Assembly: GCA_024638965.1 (NCBI GenBank)
Contig: JAHEJI010000008.1
Coordinates: 1-58,782 of the forward strand
Length of the DNA stretch: 58,782 bases
Direction: 5' to 3'
DNA from: Planctomycetaceae bacterium
GTDB lineage: Bacteria; Planctomycetota; Planctomycetia; Pirellulales; Pirellulaceae
In this document: piece by piece, positions 18,011 to 26,415 of the stretch
How the letters are laid out: the number at the start of each line of letters is the position of its first letter
How positions within the stretch are numbered: the stretch's first letter is position 1
The notes under the pieces: generated by a model
Databases searched by the model: none
What the model was told of the DNA's origin: nothing
What the model saw: only the letters and a program-made list of their open reading frames with translations
Made by a program: the position numbers and the translations under genes

Positions 18011-19168
18011 TTAACCTTCGACCTCATTGTAGCCAAAACGCTTCATGTAGCTGGAGCACACAACTCCGATCTCTTGTCTTACTTCTTCGCTAAGCTGGTG
18101 TTGGTTGAGTTTGTAATCAACTCGCTCTGAAAAATAGTTGTCAACTTTGCGACATACTTCATCAACGTTGGCGAGCCCAAAATGTGAGTAGATCTTTCTA
18201 ATTTGCTCGACAGGGTTTGCGGTTAAATCCTCGAACCGAATTTCAAATAGATTTTCAGCGGGGATCTGAGCAACTTGGTTCAAATAACCATCATCATACA
18301 TTTTTCCAAACACATCAAAGCAATATTGAAGCAATTCTCGCTGAGAATATCGAGGTGTCTGAAAGCCCTGAATGTGGTCCATGATCATCCACATTCGCAA
18401 CGTCGATGAAAATTGAGTGACAGGATTTCGAGAAATATGGACAAATCGGGCGTTTGGAAAGAGCCTGAAAAGATGATTGATTCGGCCCGTGTGAGTTGGC
18501 GACTTCAGAATCAGCCGTTTCTTTTTGGCAAGCGTCAAGGCCTTGAAAAAGTATGTCAAGTCGCGATCAAAACGTTCGGTGTCGCGGGGCGACGAATTTT
18601 CCATATTGTAAAACTCTTCATACGGCGGTTTGTCATTAGGAAACGCCAAGCGAAAATACGGAGACGGCGATCCCATGCAAACCAATGCGAATTCGTCTTC
18701 TTGTGGTGAGTCAAAACTGACTGGCATGGAATCCATAGGACGTTTGGGTGGCACCGTAAACGATAACAGTTTGGGTAGCCACGATGACGTAAAAAGAAAA
18801 TGCTGGGGTGCAAAGCATTCATAAGTGGTTGGAAACGCATGATTTTCGTCGAGCGCTAATAGTTCATGCAGCAGCGTTGTGCCACTTCGCCAATGGCCAA
18901 CGACGAAGATGGGAGCATGTTCGATCTGCGTACGCCAGATTTTTCGACCAAGAAACAATGCTTGAAGGAGAACTAGACAGGAGTTGGGTACACTAAAGAT
19001 CGTGATCAAGAAGGCCATTCCCCATCGCAAAAATGATATGCGAAACTTTTTTGCGGCCAGCAATTTCAGGTAGTTCAGCGTCGTCATACCGTGCCAAAGT
19101 CGCGCACCGGATCGCGGATATTTGCAGTCGGGAACTTCGACGATATCGGTTTGACGATCGGCGTTCAT
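18011..19168 (-). CDS. PAPS-dependent sulfotransferase family protein
   Basis: A 385-residue sulfotransferase (PF13469-type) that would transfer sulfate from 3'-phosphoadenylyl-sulfate to an unknown acceptor. The 5'-phosphosulfate-binding loop is VVGHWRSGTTLLHELLALD, and the 3'-phosphate-binding segment is FVHISRNPVTQFSSTLRMW. A hydrophobic stretch near residues 48-72 (WGMAFLITIFSVPNSCLVLL) suggests membrane association. Sulfotransferases are numerous in marine planctomycetes, where sulfated polysaccharides are common. The CNB gene follows at 12 bases, which may couple the two. Confidence 0.88.
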   Translation of the reverse strand: MNADRQTDIVEVPDCKYPRSGARLWHGMTTLNYLKLLAAKKFRISFLRWGMAFLITIFSVPNSCLVLLQALFLGRKIWRTQIEHAPIFVVGHWRSGTTLLHELLALDENHAFPTTYECFAPQHFLFTSSWLPKLLSFTVPPKRPMDSMPVSFDSPQEDEFALVCMGSPSPYFRLAFPNDKPPYEEFYNMENSSPRDTERFDRDLTYFFKALTLAKKKRLILKSPTHTGRINHLFRLFPNARFVHISRNPVTQFSSTLRMWMIMDHIQGFQTPRYSQRELLQYCFDVFGKMYDDGYLNQVAQIPAENLFEIRFEDLTANPVEQIRKIYSHFGLANVDEVCRKVDNYFSERVDYKLNQHQLSEEVRQEIGVVCSSYMKRFGYNEVEG

Positions 19169-19588
19169 CCCAACTTTCGGGAACGTGAAACTAGCATGGT
19201 AATCTGGCGTTTGAGAATTCAGTTATCGTAATTCTCCAAGGCATTCTTAGCCACCGCAGATTGTACGTTCAAAATCGATGAGGCTGGTTTCGCTCTATAC
19301 TCAGTATTAAGAAGAACGTGTCGGTTGAGAGGAAAAGAGTTACTTTACTTCGCCTGCGTTCGTGGATGATCTCCGACGCGTCGGCACGCTCAGGCTTTTT
19401 CAAGATCCTTTTACAAAAGCAGCACGTGTCATTTTGAAAGAGCTTTGGTAGGCCAGAACAAGCCCCCGCGCAGTTCCGGCAATCGAGTCTACTGCAATGC
19501 ATCGCCGAAACAGCGCAGGGCTCGTTTTGGCCTACTTGTTTGGTCCGCCGAGGCCTGCCTTTCACTCGGTTCCAGGAACAGTACGATT
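19169..19588. other. Gap between sulfotransferase and fmdB genes
   Basis: About 420 bases. It contains the long inverted repeat 19449-19534. A minus-strand open frame (19269-19565) overlaps that repeat and shows no domain, so it was left out. The promoter for the sulfotransferase-CNB pair should be here. Confidence 0.5.
19449..19534. repeat. Long inverted repeat, TAGGCCAGAAC family
   Basis: Two arms of about 31 bases, TAGGCCAGAACAAGCCCCCG onward (19449-19480) and its near complement ending GGGCTCGTTTTGGCCTA (19504-19534), face each other over a loop of 23 bases. The arms differ at only a few positions. It lies downstream of fmdB, where it could end the dnaJ-grpE-fmdB transcript, but it lacks a T-tract. 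Similar palindromes are dispersed in planctomycete genomes. Confidence 0.7.
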
Positions 19589-19969
19589 CTAGTCTTCTTT
19601 TTTCTTTTTGGGAGTTGGGTTCGAGTCAGGTTTGGCTTCGGGAGGTTTGGTTTTTGTATCGGACTTCTTACTTTCGGATTTGGGACTCTCGGATTTGGGA
19701 CTCGTTTGCTGAGCGTCCGTTTTGGAAGTTTTGGACGAAGTGTCAGATTTGTTCTTCGCTTCGTCAGCGCCTTTTTTGTAGGAATCGCTGCGGTAATCGG
19801 TTTCGTAAAACCCTGAGCCTTTGAACATGATGGCGGCACCGGTTCCAAACAATCGTCGCGCTTTTTTCTTTTTGCACTCAGGGCATTTTTTTTCGGGATC
19901 GGCCGTAATGTTCTGAAAGAGTTCCCATTCGTGACCGCAGGCGTCGCATTCGTAATCATAAGTCGGCAT
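19589..19969 (-). CDS. FmdB-type zinc-ribbon protein
   Basis: A 126-residue small protein. Residues 1-50 form the FmdB/CxxC_CxxC_SSSS zinc ribbon: MPTYDYECDACGHEWELFQN then CPECKKKKARRLFGTGAAI. Four cysteines should bind one zinc. The second half is a low-complexity Lys/Ser/Pro tail built from short repeats such as SPKSES. Family members are of unclear role; some are regulators. AGGAG lies about eight bases before the ATG. It follows grpE by 16 bases, so it belongs to the dnaJ-grpE transcript. Confidence 0.87.
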   Translation of the reverse strand: MPTYDYECDACGHEWELFQNITADPEKKCPECKKKKARRLFGTGAAIMFKGSGFYETDYRSDSYKKGADEAKNKSDTSSKTSKTDAQQTSPKSESPKSESKKSDTKTKPPEAKPDSNPTPKKKKED

Positions 19970-19985
19970 GCTGTGTGCTCCTCTC

Positions 19986-20576
19986 CTAAGCTTCCGGGCC
20001 CGTCGAAACGAAAACTTGACTTGGCCGAATGACCCGATCGTGCAATTGGAAACCCGTTCTTAATTCCTGCATTACCGTATTAGCGTCATATTCATTGCTG
20101 GGTTGCATTTGGACCGCTTGATGCAGGTTCGGATCGAATGGCTGTCCGATCGCTTCGATTTTCTTGCAGCCCTTGTTCTCGAGAATCGTGGCAATCTGCT
20201 GTGCGACTAACTTGACACCTTCGAGCAGTCCTTCACCTGGCGCATCGGATTCATGTGCCGCGATTGCTCGATCCAAGTTGTCGATGACCTCAAGGAGCTC
20301 GTTCATCAAAGGAACCGATGCGTATTTAAGCTGATCTTGCGTGTCTCGGCGGGTGCGGCGGCGAAAATTTTCCAAGTCCGCCTGGGCCAGCAGTGTTCGT
20401 TTTTCAGCTTCTGCCAATTGGGCTTTCAGTTGCTCGACTTCGCCCATCGGCTCGACGACCGGAATCGAATCAGCAGATCCTTGAATGTCTTGATTTGTTT
20501 CCAGGTCAGCGAACAGTTCGTCAACGGCTTCGCTGGATTCTGGCGGTTCTGCGTTTTTTTCTGGTTTCGTATTCAT
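19986..20576 (-). CDS. grpE: Nucleotide exchange factor GrpE
   Basis: GrpE releases ADP from DnaK in the Hsp70 cycle. The 196-residue protein has an acidic N-terminus, a long coiled coil (VEQLKAQLAEAEKRTLLAQA, DLENFRRRTRRDTQ) and the C-terminal beta domain with the family signature (VMQELRTGFQLHDRVIRPSQ, VFVSTG). The ATG at 20576 opens directly on the acidic tail. The open frame continues to a TTG at 20624, which has no better ribosome-binding site, so the start is not certain. It lies downstream of dnaJ and upstream of fmdB on one strand. No dnaK is in the window. Confidence 0.94.
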   Translation of the reverse strand: MNTKPEKNAEPPESSEAVDELFADLETNQDIQGSADSIPVVEPMGEVEQLKAQLAEAEKRTLLAQADLENFRRRTRRDTQDQLKYASVPLMNELLEVIDNLDRAIAAHESDAPGEGLLEGVKLVAQQIATILENKGCKKIEAIGQPFDPNLHQAVQMQPSNEYDANTVMQELRTGFQLHDRVIRPSQVFVSTGPEA

Positions 20577-20649
20577 CTTTTCGTCATGCAATTCGAGTGG
20601 TTGGAGCATCGAAGAATAGGACAACTCGGCAGCGAGGTCGCCCGCCGAA

Positions 20650-21780
20650 TTAGGCCTGGGACTCCGATGCCGCGAAATACTCTTTCAGTCGTTTCAAGAA
20701 ATTCTTGCGTTGCGGCAAGACGTCTTTATGTTCGAGTTCCGCCAGTTGACGCAGCAACGCATCTTGTTCGTCTGAGACTTTCTTGGGTGTTTCGATAAAG
20801 GTCTGCACGAGCAGATCACCGGTTGCACCCCCTTGTGGATGTGGCATGCCTCGTCCACGCATTTTGAAAACTTCACCGGATTGCGAACCCGATGGTATGA
20901 CCAATTTGTCTGGCCCATCAAGCGTGGGAACTTCGATTTCGGCGCCCAAAGCTGCCTGCGTATATGAAATCGGCATTTGCAGGATCAAGTTCTGGCCATC
21001 CCGATGAAAAAGTTTGTGACGGCGAACCGAGATGAAACAGTAACAGTCCCCATTGGGTCCTCCGTCGGGACTGGGCTCACCTTCGCCGGCCAAGCGTACT
21101 CGCATGCCATCGTCGACGCCTGCCGGAATGGCAACATCCAGTTCGACTTTGCGACCGACGTACCCGCGCCCGCGGCAATCGTTACAAGGATTAATAATGA
21201 TCTGACCCTGGCCCCGACAAACTGGACAAGTTGTCTGAACCCGGAGAATTCCCGTCGATTGCAAAACCTGTCCCCGCCCTCCGCATTGTTGGCACGTTTC
21301 GGGCCTACTTCCAGGTGTACTTCCCGTTGCTTCACATGTCTCACATTCCTGTGAACGTTCGAAGGACAGCGTCTTGTTGACTCCGGCGGCAGCTTCTTCG
21401 AGCGTGAGTTTTACGTCGGCTCGAACGTCGGAGCCGCGCCGCGGACCGCGCCGCCCTGTTCTTCCGAAAAGATCACCGAACACGCCACCGCCGCCACCGA
21501 AAATCTCTCCGAAGGCAGCAAAGATATCTTCGGTAGAACTGAATTGGGTGCTGCCTTCGAGGCCTGCATGTCCAAACCGATCGTAACGGTTTCGTTTATC
21601 GGAATCGGACAAGACTTCATAAGCCTCCGCCGATTCTTTGAACTGTCGACTGGCATGTTCATCTCCCGGATTCGAGTCCGGATGATACTTAACGGCCAGT
21701 TTCCGATAGGCTTTAGCGATATCGCGATCGGAAGCGCTCCGATCGACACCGAGAATTTCGTAAAAATCGCGTTTGGCCAT
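20650..21780 (-). CDS. dnaJ: Chaperone protein DnaJ
   Basis: A full-length type I DnaJ (376 residues), the J-domain partner of DnaK. In order: J domain with the HPD motif in [18 protein letters not shown], a Gly/Phe-rich linker ([17 protein letters not shown]), four zinc-binding CxxCxGxG-type repeats ([32 protein letters not shown]), and two C-terminal substrate-binding domains. It opens the dnaJ-grpE-fmdB block. It lies downstream of groEL1 on the same strand, separated by 188 bases with a terminator-like hairpin. Regulation was not apparent: no CIRCE inverted repeat was found. Confidence 0.96.
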   Translation of the reverse strand: MAKRDFYEILGVDRSASDRDIAKAYRKLAVKYHPDSNPGDEHASRQFKESAEAYEVLSDSDKRNRYDRFGHAGLEGSTQFSSTEDIFAAFGEIFGGGGGVFGDLFGRTGRRGPRRGSDVRADVKLTLEEAAAGVNKTLSFERSQECETCEATGSTPGSRPETCQQCGGRGQVLQSTGILRVQTTCPVCRGQGQIIINPCNDCRGRGYVGRKVELDVAIPAGVDDGMRVRLAGEGEPSPDGGPNGDCYCFISVRRHKLFHRDGQNLILQMPISYTQAALGAEIEVPTLDGPDKLVIPSGSQSGEVFKMRGRGMPHPQGGATGDLLVQTFIETPKKVSDEQDALLRQLAELEHKDVLPQRKNFLKRLKEYFAASESQA

Positions 21781-21840
21781 GATATTGTGGAACGAGTGTT
21801 CTAAAAAATACCGGTGGTACGTTGCTGCAAATCAGTGGCT

Positions 21841-21891
21841 GGCGGTTGAAACCGCCATTACCATAAAACGGGCCACCTTTCGATGGCCCGT
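21841..21891 (-). terminator. Hairpins downstream of groEL1
   Basis: A perfect 8-base stem ACGGGCCA/TGGCCCGT (21868-21875 and 21884-21891) is followed on the minus strand by TTTATGG. It lies 78 bases after the groEL1 stop codon, a plausible rho-independent terminator with a short T-tract. A second hairpin, GGCGG/CCGCC (21841-21856), adjoins it. Confidence 0.65.
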
Positions 21892-21968
21892 CTGTTGGTT
21901 ATGTAGACCGAAGATAAGATAAACTTTTTCGGTGATTTAAAGCGATACCGTTTTGTGAACAAAAATCA

Positions 21969-23585
21969 CTACGAGATCGCCCCTTCAATCTTGTTTTTCT
22001 TGTCTTCGTCTTCAAAGTTGGATACCATCGCGTCAGTTGTCAGGAGCAGGCCCGCAATGCTGGCGGCATTGGCAATCGCGGTACGAACGACTTTAACCGG
22101 GTCAATAACGCCCGATTTGTACATGTCAACGTATTCGCCGGTATGAGCATTGAAACCGGTGTTGAGCGGCTTTTGACTGACGATATCGGCAACCACCGAA
22201 CCGTCGATGCCACCATTGTTGGCGATCTGCCGAATCGGTGAGTCCAACGCATTCAGCACGATTTGGACGCCGACTTTCTCGTCGCCTTTGGCGGTTTTTT
22301 TGGCAGCTGCAACTGCTTCGGCACAACGGAGTAGAGCAACCCCGCCACCGGGAAGAATGCCTTCTTCGACGGCCGCACGAGTGGCGTGAAGTGCGTCCTC
22401 GACACGAGCTTTCTTTTGCTTCATTTCGGTTTCAGTTTCGGCGCCAACACTGACGACCGCAACGCCGCCGGTAAGCTTGGCCAATCGTTCCTGAAGCTTT
22501 TCTTTATCGTAATCGCTGTCCGTCTGATCGATCTGTTTGCGAATCTGATCGATCCGGGCTTCGATGTCTTTTCGTTTGCCACCACCCTCAACGATCGTTG
22601 AGCTGTTCTTGTCGACCGTGAACTTCTTGGCCGTCCCAAGCTGGTCGAGCGTGATATTTTCGAGTTGCAAACCAAGGTCTTCGCTGATCAAAGTTCCTCC
22701 CGTAAGCGTGGCAATATCACCGAGCATCGCCTTGCGTCGATCACCAAAGCCGGGAGCCTTGACGGCACAGACATTCAGAGTTCCACGAAGTTTGTTGACG
22801 ACCAGCAGCGTCAGCGCTTCGGCGTCCACGTCTTCCGCGATGAGCATCAAAGGTTCGCCAGTGGAGCCAACTTTTTCAAGAATTGGAACCAGGTCGCGAA
22901 TGTTGCTGATCTTCTTTTCAAAAATCAGGATGCGACAGTTTTCAAACTCGCAATTCATCTCAGCAGGATCGGTGATGAAATAAGGTGAGATGTAGCCTTT
23001 GTCAAACTGCATGCCATCGACGTATTCAACCGTCGTTTCGCTGGTTTTGCCTTCTTCGACCGTAATCACGCCGTCTTTGCCAACACGATGAAGGGCTTCC
23101 GCAATTTGTTCACCAATGACCATGTCATTGTTGGCACTGATTGCGCCAACGTTGGCGATTTGCTCCTGATTGGAGACTTTTTTCGACATGCTGTGCAGGT
23201 GCTCGACAACAGCGTTAACCGCCAATTCGATGCCCCGACGAACCGCCGTCGGATTGCAGCCTGCAACAATATTGCGAAGACCCTGTTTGAAAATCGCACG
23301 AGCCAAAACGGTTGCCGTTGTCGTTCCGTCACCGGCCAGATCCGATGTCTTTTGAGCAACTTCAACGACGAGCTTCGCACCCATGTTTTCGAAGCGGTCT
23401 TCAAGTTCGATTTCTTTAGCGACGGTGACACCGTCTTTGGTTACCGTTGGGCCACCAAACGATTTGTTGATGATTACGTTGCGACCGGTTGGACCCATCG
23501 TCATTGCAACGGCATCAGCCAATTTATCGACGCCGGCCAGCATACGGGCTCGGGCGTGATCTTCGAAAAGCAGTTGTTTTGCCAC
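21969..23585 (-). CDS. groEL: Chaperonin GroEL, paralogue 1
   Basis: A 538-residue Hsp60 chaperonin subunit. ATP-site residues include [17 protein letters not shown] and [23 protein letters not shown]. The apical domain ([20 protein letters not shown]) is complete. The C-terminus ends [12 protein letters not shown] and lacks the flexible GGM-rich tail that lines the cavity in canonical GroEL. It starts with GTG and has AAAGGAAAA upstream. It is the third gene of a groEL2-groES-groEL1 run, about 70 bases after groES, with an inverted repeat in between. It may be specialised; the tail difference from groEL2 supports that. Confidence 0.95.
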   Translation of the reverse strand: MAKQLLFEDHARARMLAGVDKLADAVAMTMGPTGRNVIINKSFGGPTVTKDGVTVAKEIELEDRFENMGAKLVVEVAQKTSDLAGDGTTTATVLARAIFKQGLRNIVAGCNPTAVRRGIELAVNAVVEHLHSMSKKVSNQEQIANVGAISANNDMVIGEQIAEALHRVGKDGVITVEEGKTSETTVEYVDGMQFDKGYISPYFITDPAEMNCEFENCRILIFEKKISNIRDLVPILEKVGSTGEPLMLIAEDVDAEALTLLVVNKLRGTLNVCAVKAPGFGDRRKAMLGDIATLTGGTLISEDLGLQLENITLDQLGTAKKFTVDKNSSTIVEGGGKRKDIEARIDQIRKQIDQTDSDYDKEKLQERLAKLTGGVAVVSVGAETETEMKQKKARVEDALHATRAAVEEGILPGGGVALLRCAEAVAAAKKTAKGDEKVGVQIVLNALDSPIRQIANNGGIDGSVVADIVSQKPLNTGFNAHTGEYVDMYKSGVIDPVKVVRTAIANAASIAGLLLTTDAMVSNFEDEDKKNKIEGAIS

Positions 23586-23616
23586 TTTAGTTTTCCTTTG
23601 TGATATGAGATCGCTC

Positions 23617-23638
23617 TCACGAGACCAAACTCTCGTGA
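23617..23638. promoter_or_regulatory. Inverted repeat between groES and groEL1
   Basis: A perfect 8-base inverted repeat TCACGAGA/TCTCGTGA with a six-base loop (CCAAAC) lies in the groES-groEL1 gap. No T-tract follows on the minus strand. It could be an RNA-processing or attenuation hairpin that changes the ratio of the two paralogues. It is not a CIRCE element. Confidence 0.5.
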
Positions 23639-23654
23639 AAACTATTTGATTGGA

Positions 23655-23951
23655 TTAAACGACTTTTGCGAGAATGTCTGATTCACGTAGAATTTTGACG
23701 TCCGTTCCATCGATCTCGATTTCAGTTCCGCCGTACTTACCGAAGATAACTTCGTCGCCGACCACCACCGCAAGTTCGCCGCGGGCACCCGAATCGAGAA
23801 GTTTGCCCGGTCCGACTGCGACGACTGTTCCACGTTGTGGTTTTTCCTGGGCTGTATCGGGGAGCACGATTCCACCCGCTGTTTTTTCTTCAGCGTCCAT
23901 CGGTTGTACAACGACTCGGTCGTCCAGAGGTCGAATTTTGATTTTGGCCAT
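23655..23951 (-). CDS. groES: Co-chaperonin GroES
   Basis: A 98-residue Hsp10 that caps the GroEL ring. Family features are [20 protein letters not shown], the mobile loop [35 protein letters not shown], and the C-terminal [11 protein letters not shown]. It lies between the two groEL genes, 93 bases after groEL2. It could serve either ring. Confidence 0.97.
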   Translation of the reverse strand: MAKIKIRPLDDRVVVQPMDAEEKTAGGIVLPDTAQEKPQRGTVVAVGPGKLLDSGARGELAVVVGDEVIFGKYGGTEIEIDGTDVKILRESDILAKVV

Positions 23952-24044
23952 GTTTATATTTCCTTGTTTATGTTTGTCGTTTTGTGTTTAGTTAACTTTT
24001 GGTTGGATCAAAGCTGATCCGGAATTGCGGCTGCCAAACGCGGC

Positions 24045-25742
24045 TTACATCATCCCGGGCATCATGCCTCCCATGCCTCCCATGCCTCCCATGCCTCCCA
24101 TGCCTCCCATGCCTCCCATGCCGTGGTCATGGTCGTGATCGCCTCCGGCTTCTTCTTCGACGGGGATATCGGCAACGAGCGATTCTGTTGTCAGCAACAG
24201 CGACGCAACACTGGCGGCATTTTTCAAAGCAGTTACCACGACTTTTGTCGGGTCGATGACACCGGCTTCAATCAAGTTGCAGTATTCGCCTTTGTCGGCA
24301 TCAAATCCTTCGGTTTTACCTTTCATCGAGCGAACCCGGTTGACGACAACACCGCCATCGTTACCAGCGTTTTCTGCAATCGCGCGAAGGGGATATTCGA
24401 GAACGTTGCGAATGATGCTGACGCCAGCTGCTTCGTCACCCATCAGGTTGTCGATTTTGTCGAGAGACTTCCCGGCTCGTAAGAGAGCGACACCCCCACC
24501 AGCGACGATGCCTTCCGCTAAAGCAGCGGCCGTTGCACTTTTGGCGTCTTCGAGAAGGTCTTTTCGCTCTTTCATTTCTGTTTCGGTTACGGCGCCGACG
24601 TTAATTTGAGCAACGCCACCAGCGAGCTTAGCCAATCGCTCTTGAAGTTTTTCACGATCATAGTCACTGGTCGTGGAATCGATTTCGCGTCGAATCTGAG
24701 CAACGCGTCCTTGGATTTCGGCTTTCTTGCCGCCGCCTTTGACGAAGATCGTTTCGTCCGAGGTCACGCGAACTTTCGAAACGGTACCAAGATCTGAAAT
24801 CTGAATGCTTTCGAGGTCGATACCAAGGTCCTTGAAGATGACTTGACCACCGGTCAAAACGCCAAGGTCACCCATGATGGCTTTCCGGCGATCACCATAA
24901 CCTGGAGCCTTGACGGCACAGACTTGAAGGATGCCGCGCATTTTGTTGACAACCAACGTCGCCAGCGCTTCGCCTTCAACGTCTTCGGCGATGATGAGCA
25001 GAGGTTTTTTGGCTTCGCTGATGGCTTCCAGTAGTGGAATCAGCGTTTTATTTGATGAGATTTTTTCTTCGTAGATCAGAACATAACAGTTTTCAAGTTC
25101 AACGCTAACATCTTCCTGATTGGTAACGAAGTGCGGTGAAAGAAAGCCGCGATCAAACTGCATTCCTTCGACCACCTCAACGCTGGTCTCAGCCCCACGG
25201 CCCTCTTCGACCGTGATCACGCCGTCTTTACCAACTTTCAGGAATGCTTCGGCCAAAACTGCCCCGATTGAAGGATCGTTGTTGCCTGCAATCGTGGCAA
25301 CTTGTTGGATCTCTTTTTTGCTTTTGACGTCGATCGCCTGAGACTGCTTCTCAATCGCTTTGCAGATTGCGTCGGTTGCTTTTGAGATTCCTCGAGAGAG
25401 AGCCATCGGGTCGAAACCGGCGGCAATCATCTTCAGGCCTTCACGGAAGATGGCTTCGGCCAGAACTGTTGCCGTGGTTGTTCCGTCGCCGGCGACATCA
25501 TTCGTCTTACTGGCGGCTTCTTTGACGAGTTGAACACCGAGGTTCTCAAAAGGGTCGTCAAGTTCGATATCTTCGGCGACGGTCACCCCGTCTTTCGTGA
25601 TTTTTGGGCTACCCCAACCTTTATCCAGTATGGCGTTGCGACCACGTGGGCCGAGAGTGCTGCGAACCGCTTTTGCCAGCTTGGAAACACCTTCCAAAAG
25701 CGGCTTGCGAGCGGCGTCGTCAAATACCATTTGTTTTGCCAC
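24045..25742 (-). CDS. groEL: Chaperonin GroEL, paralogue 2
   Basis: A 565-residue chaperonin subunit, first gene of the groEL2-groES-groEL1 run. It has [20 protein letters not shown] and [20 protein letters not shown]. The C-terminus carries a His/Asp stretch ([12 protein letters not shown]) followed by a run of GGM repeats ending MMPGMM. The GGM tail is the canonical cavity-lining type; the HDHDH insert is unusual and could bind metal. The start is GTG with GGAGG about seven bases upstream. Upstream sequence contains no CIRCE element, and no clear promoter was assigned. The C-terminal GGM coding DNA is a tandem 9-base repeat. Confidence 0.95.
   Translation of the reverse strand: MAKQMVFDDAARKPLLEGVSKLAKAVRSTLGPRGRNAILDKGWGSPKITKDGVTVAEDIELDDPFENLGVQLVKEAASKTNDVAGDGTTTATVLAEAIFREGLKMIAAGFDPMALSRGISKATDAICKAIEKQSQAIDVKSKKEIQQVATIAGNNDPSIGAVLAEAFLKVGKDGVITVEEGRGAETSVEVVEGMQFDRGFLSPHFVTNQEDVSVELENCYVLIYEEKISSNKTLIPLLEAISEAKKPLLIIAEDVEGEALATLVVNKMRGILQVCAVKAPGYGDRRKAIMGDLGVLTGGQVIFKDLGIDLESIQISDLGTVSKVRVTSDETIFVKGGGKKAEIQGRVAQIRREIDSTTSDYDREKLQERLAKLAGGVAQINVGAVTETEMKERKDLLEDAKSATAAALAEGIVAGGGVALLRAGKSLDKIDNLMGDEAAGVSIIRNVLEYPLRAIAENAGNDGGVVVNRVRSMKGKTEGFDADKGEYCNLIEAGVIDPTKVVVTALKNAASVASLLLTTESLVADIPVEEEAGGDHDHDHGMGGMGGMGGMGGMGGMGGMMPGMM
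24063..24122 (-). repeat. Nine-base tandem repeat encoding the GroEL GGM tail
   Basis: CATGCCTCC is repeated six times plus six bases, all identical. On the coding strand it gives the GGM repeats of GroEL2. The exact identity of the copies makes it prone to length change by slippage. Confidence 0.9.
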
Positions 25743-26415
25743 CGGATTCCTCCATCATTATTAAATTACGTGTCTTAGAAAGGGCAGTTTGCCCGGTTTG
25801 ATCTATTTGAATCTGTCAAAAACGTTGCACCTCAAGCGCACTTGTCAGGCGCACGACAGAATTTGTCCCTCTTAAGCAATCAATGTGCCAAACATCCAGA
25901 TGCTGCAAAACACTTGCAAAAACCGCGTTTTTGCCGTCCTTCGACCTTGTTTCTGGCCCGTCGGTCGAGAATGCCGAACAGAGATCCGAATTTGTTCGGA
26001 CTGCAGATGACAAAGTGGCATTCCATGTCACGGAGTAGGATGATCGACTGTAGCGCGTTTGGTTTGAGTTTCGCGTCTTTTCGTCGGTTTCGCCCAGCAA
26101 GCAAAGCGCCACGACCTCTATTTCCTTTTATCTCGATCTTGTGAAAGAGCAACTTTTTGAGCTAGCAGTTGGGAATCTGGAGTAGCCAGAAAACCCCAAG
26201 TTAGGGTAAACCATCCCAACGTTTAGATCCCCCTAAGACACCAAATTCAGCTAACCCGCTTTTCCTAAATAACCATTTCTTGGGTTCATCCCATGCAACT
26301 CAGCGTTTTGTTAGCCCCGGCGGCATAACGTAATTAAGGCCAGAGTTCAGAATATTCCCGCATCATCTTTGCCAGTTACTTCCAAACTCCAGAAGACACA
26401 AATTGAAAGAAGAAT
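25743..26415. other. Divergent intergenic region before the giant gene
   Basis: About 670 bases between groEL2 (minus) and the giant repeat protein (plus). Open frames here are short and lack domains. It must carry both promoters. Around 26194-26240 there are two related motifs (CCCCAAGTTAGGG, TCCCAACGTTTAG) and a CCCCCTAAG, giving an imperfect inverted pair TTAGGG/CCCTAA (26202-26207, 26232-26237) in the likely leader of the giant gene. Confidence 0.45.

Noticed and set aside
19269..19565. 98-codon minus-strand ORF with many cysteines
   Set aside because: It overlaps the 19449-19534 palindrome and the cysteines do not form a clear zinc motif.
24063..24122. Possible CRISPR-like or minisatellite array
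   Set aside because: The nine-base repeats encode the GGM tail of GroEL2; there are no spacers.
25743..25900. CIRCE operator upstream of groEL2
   Set aside because: No TTAGCACTC-N9-GAGTGCTAA inverted repeat was found in the gap.
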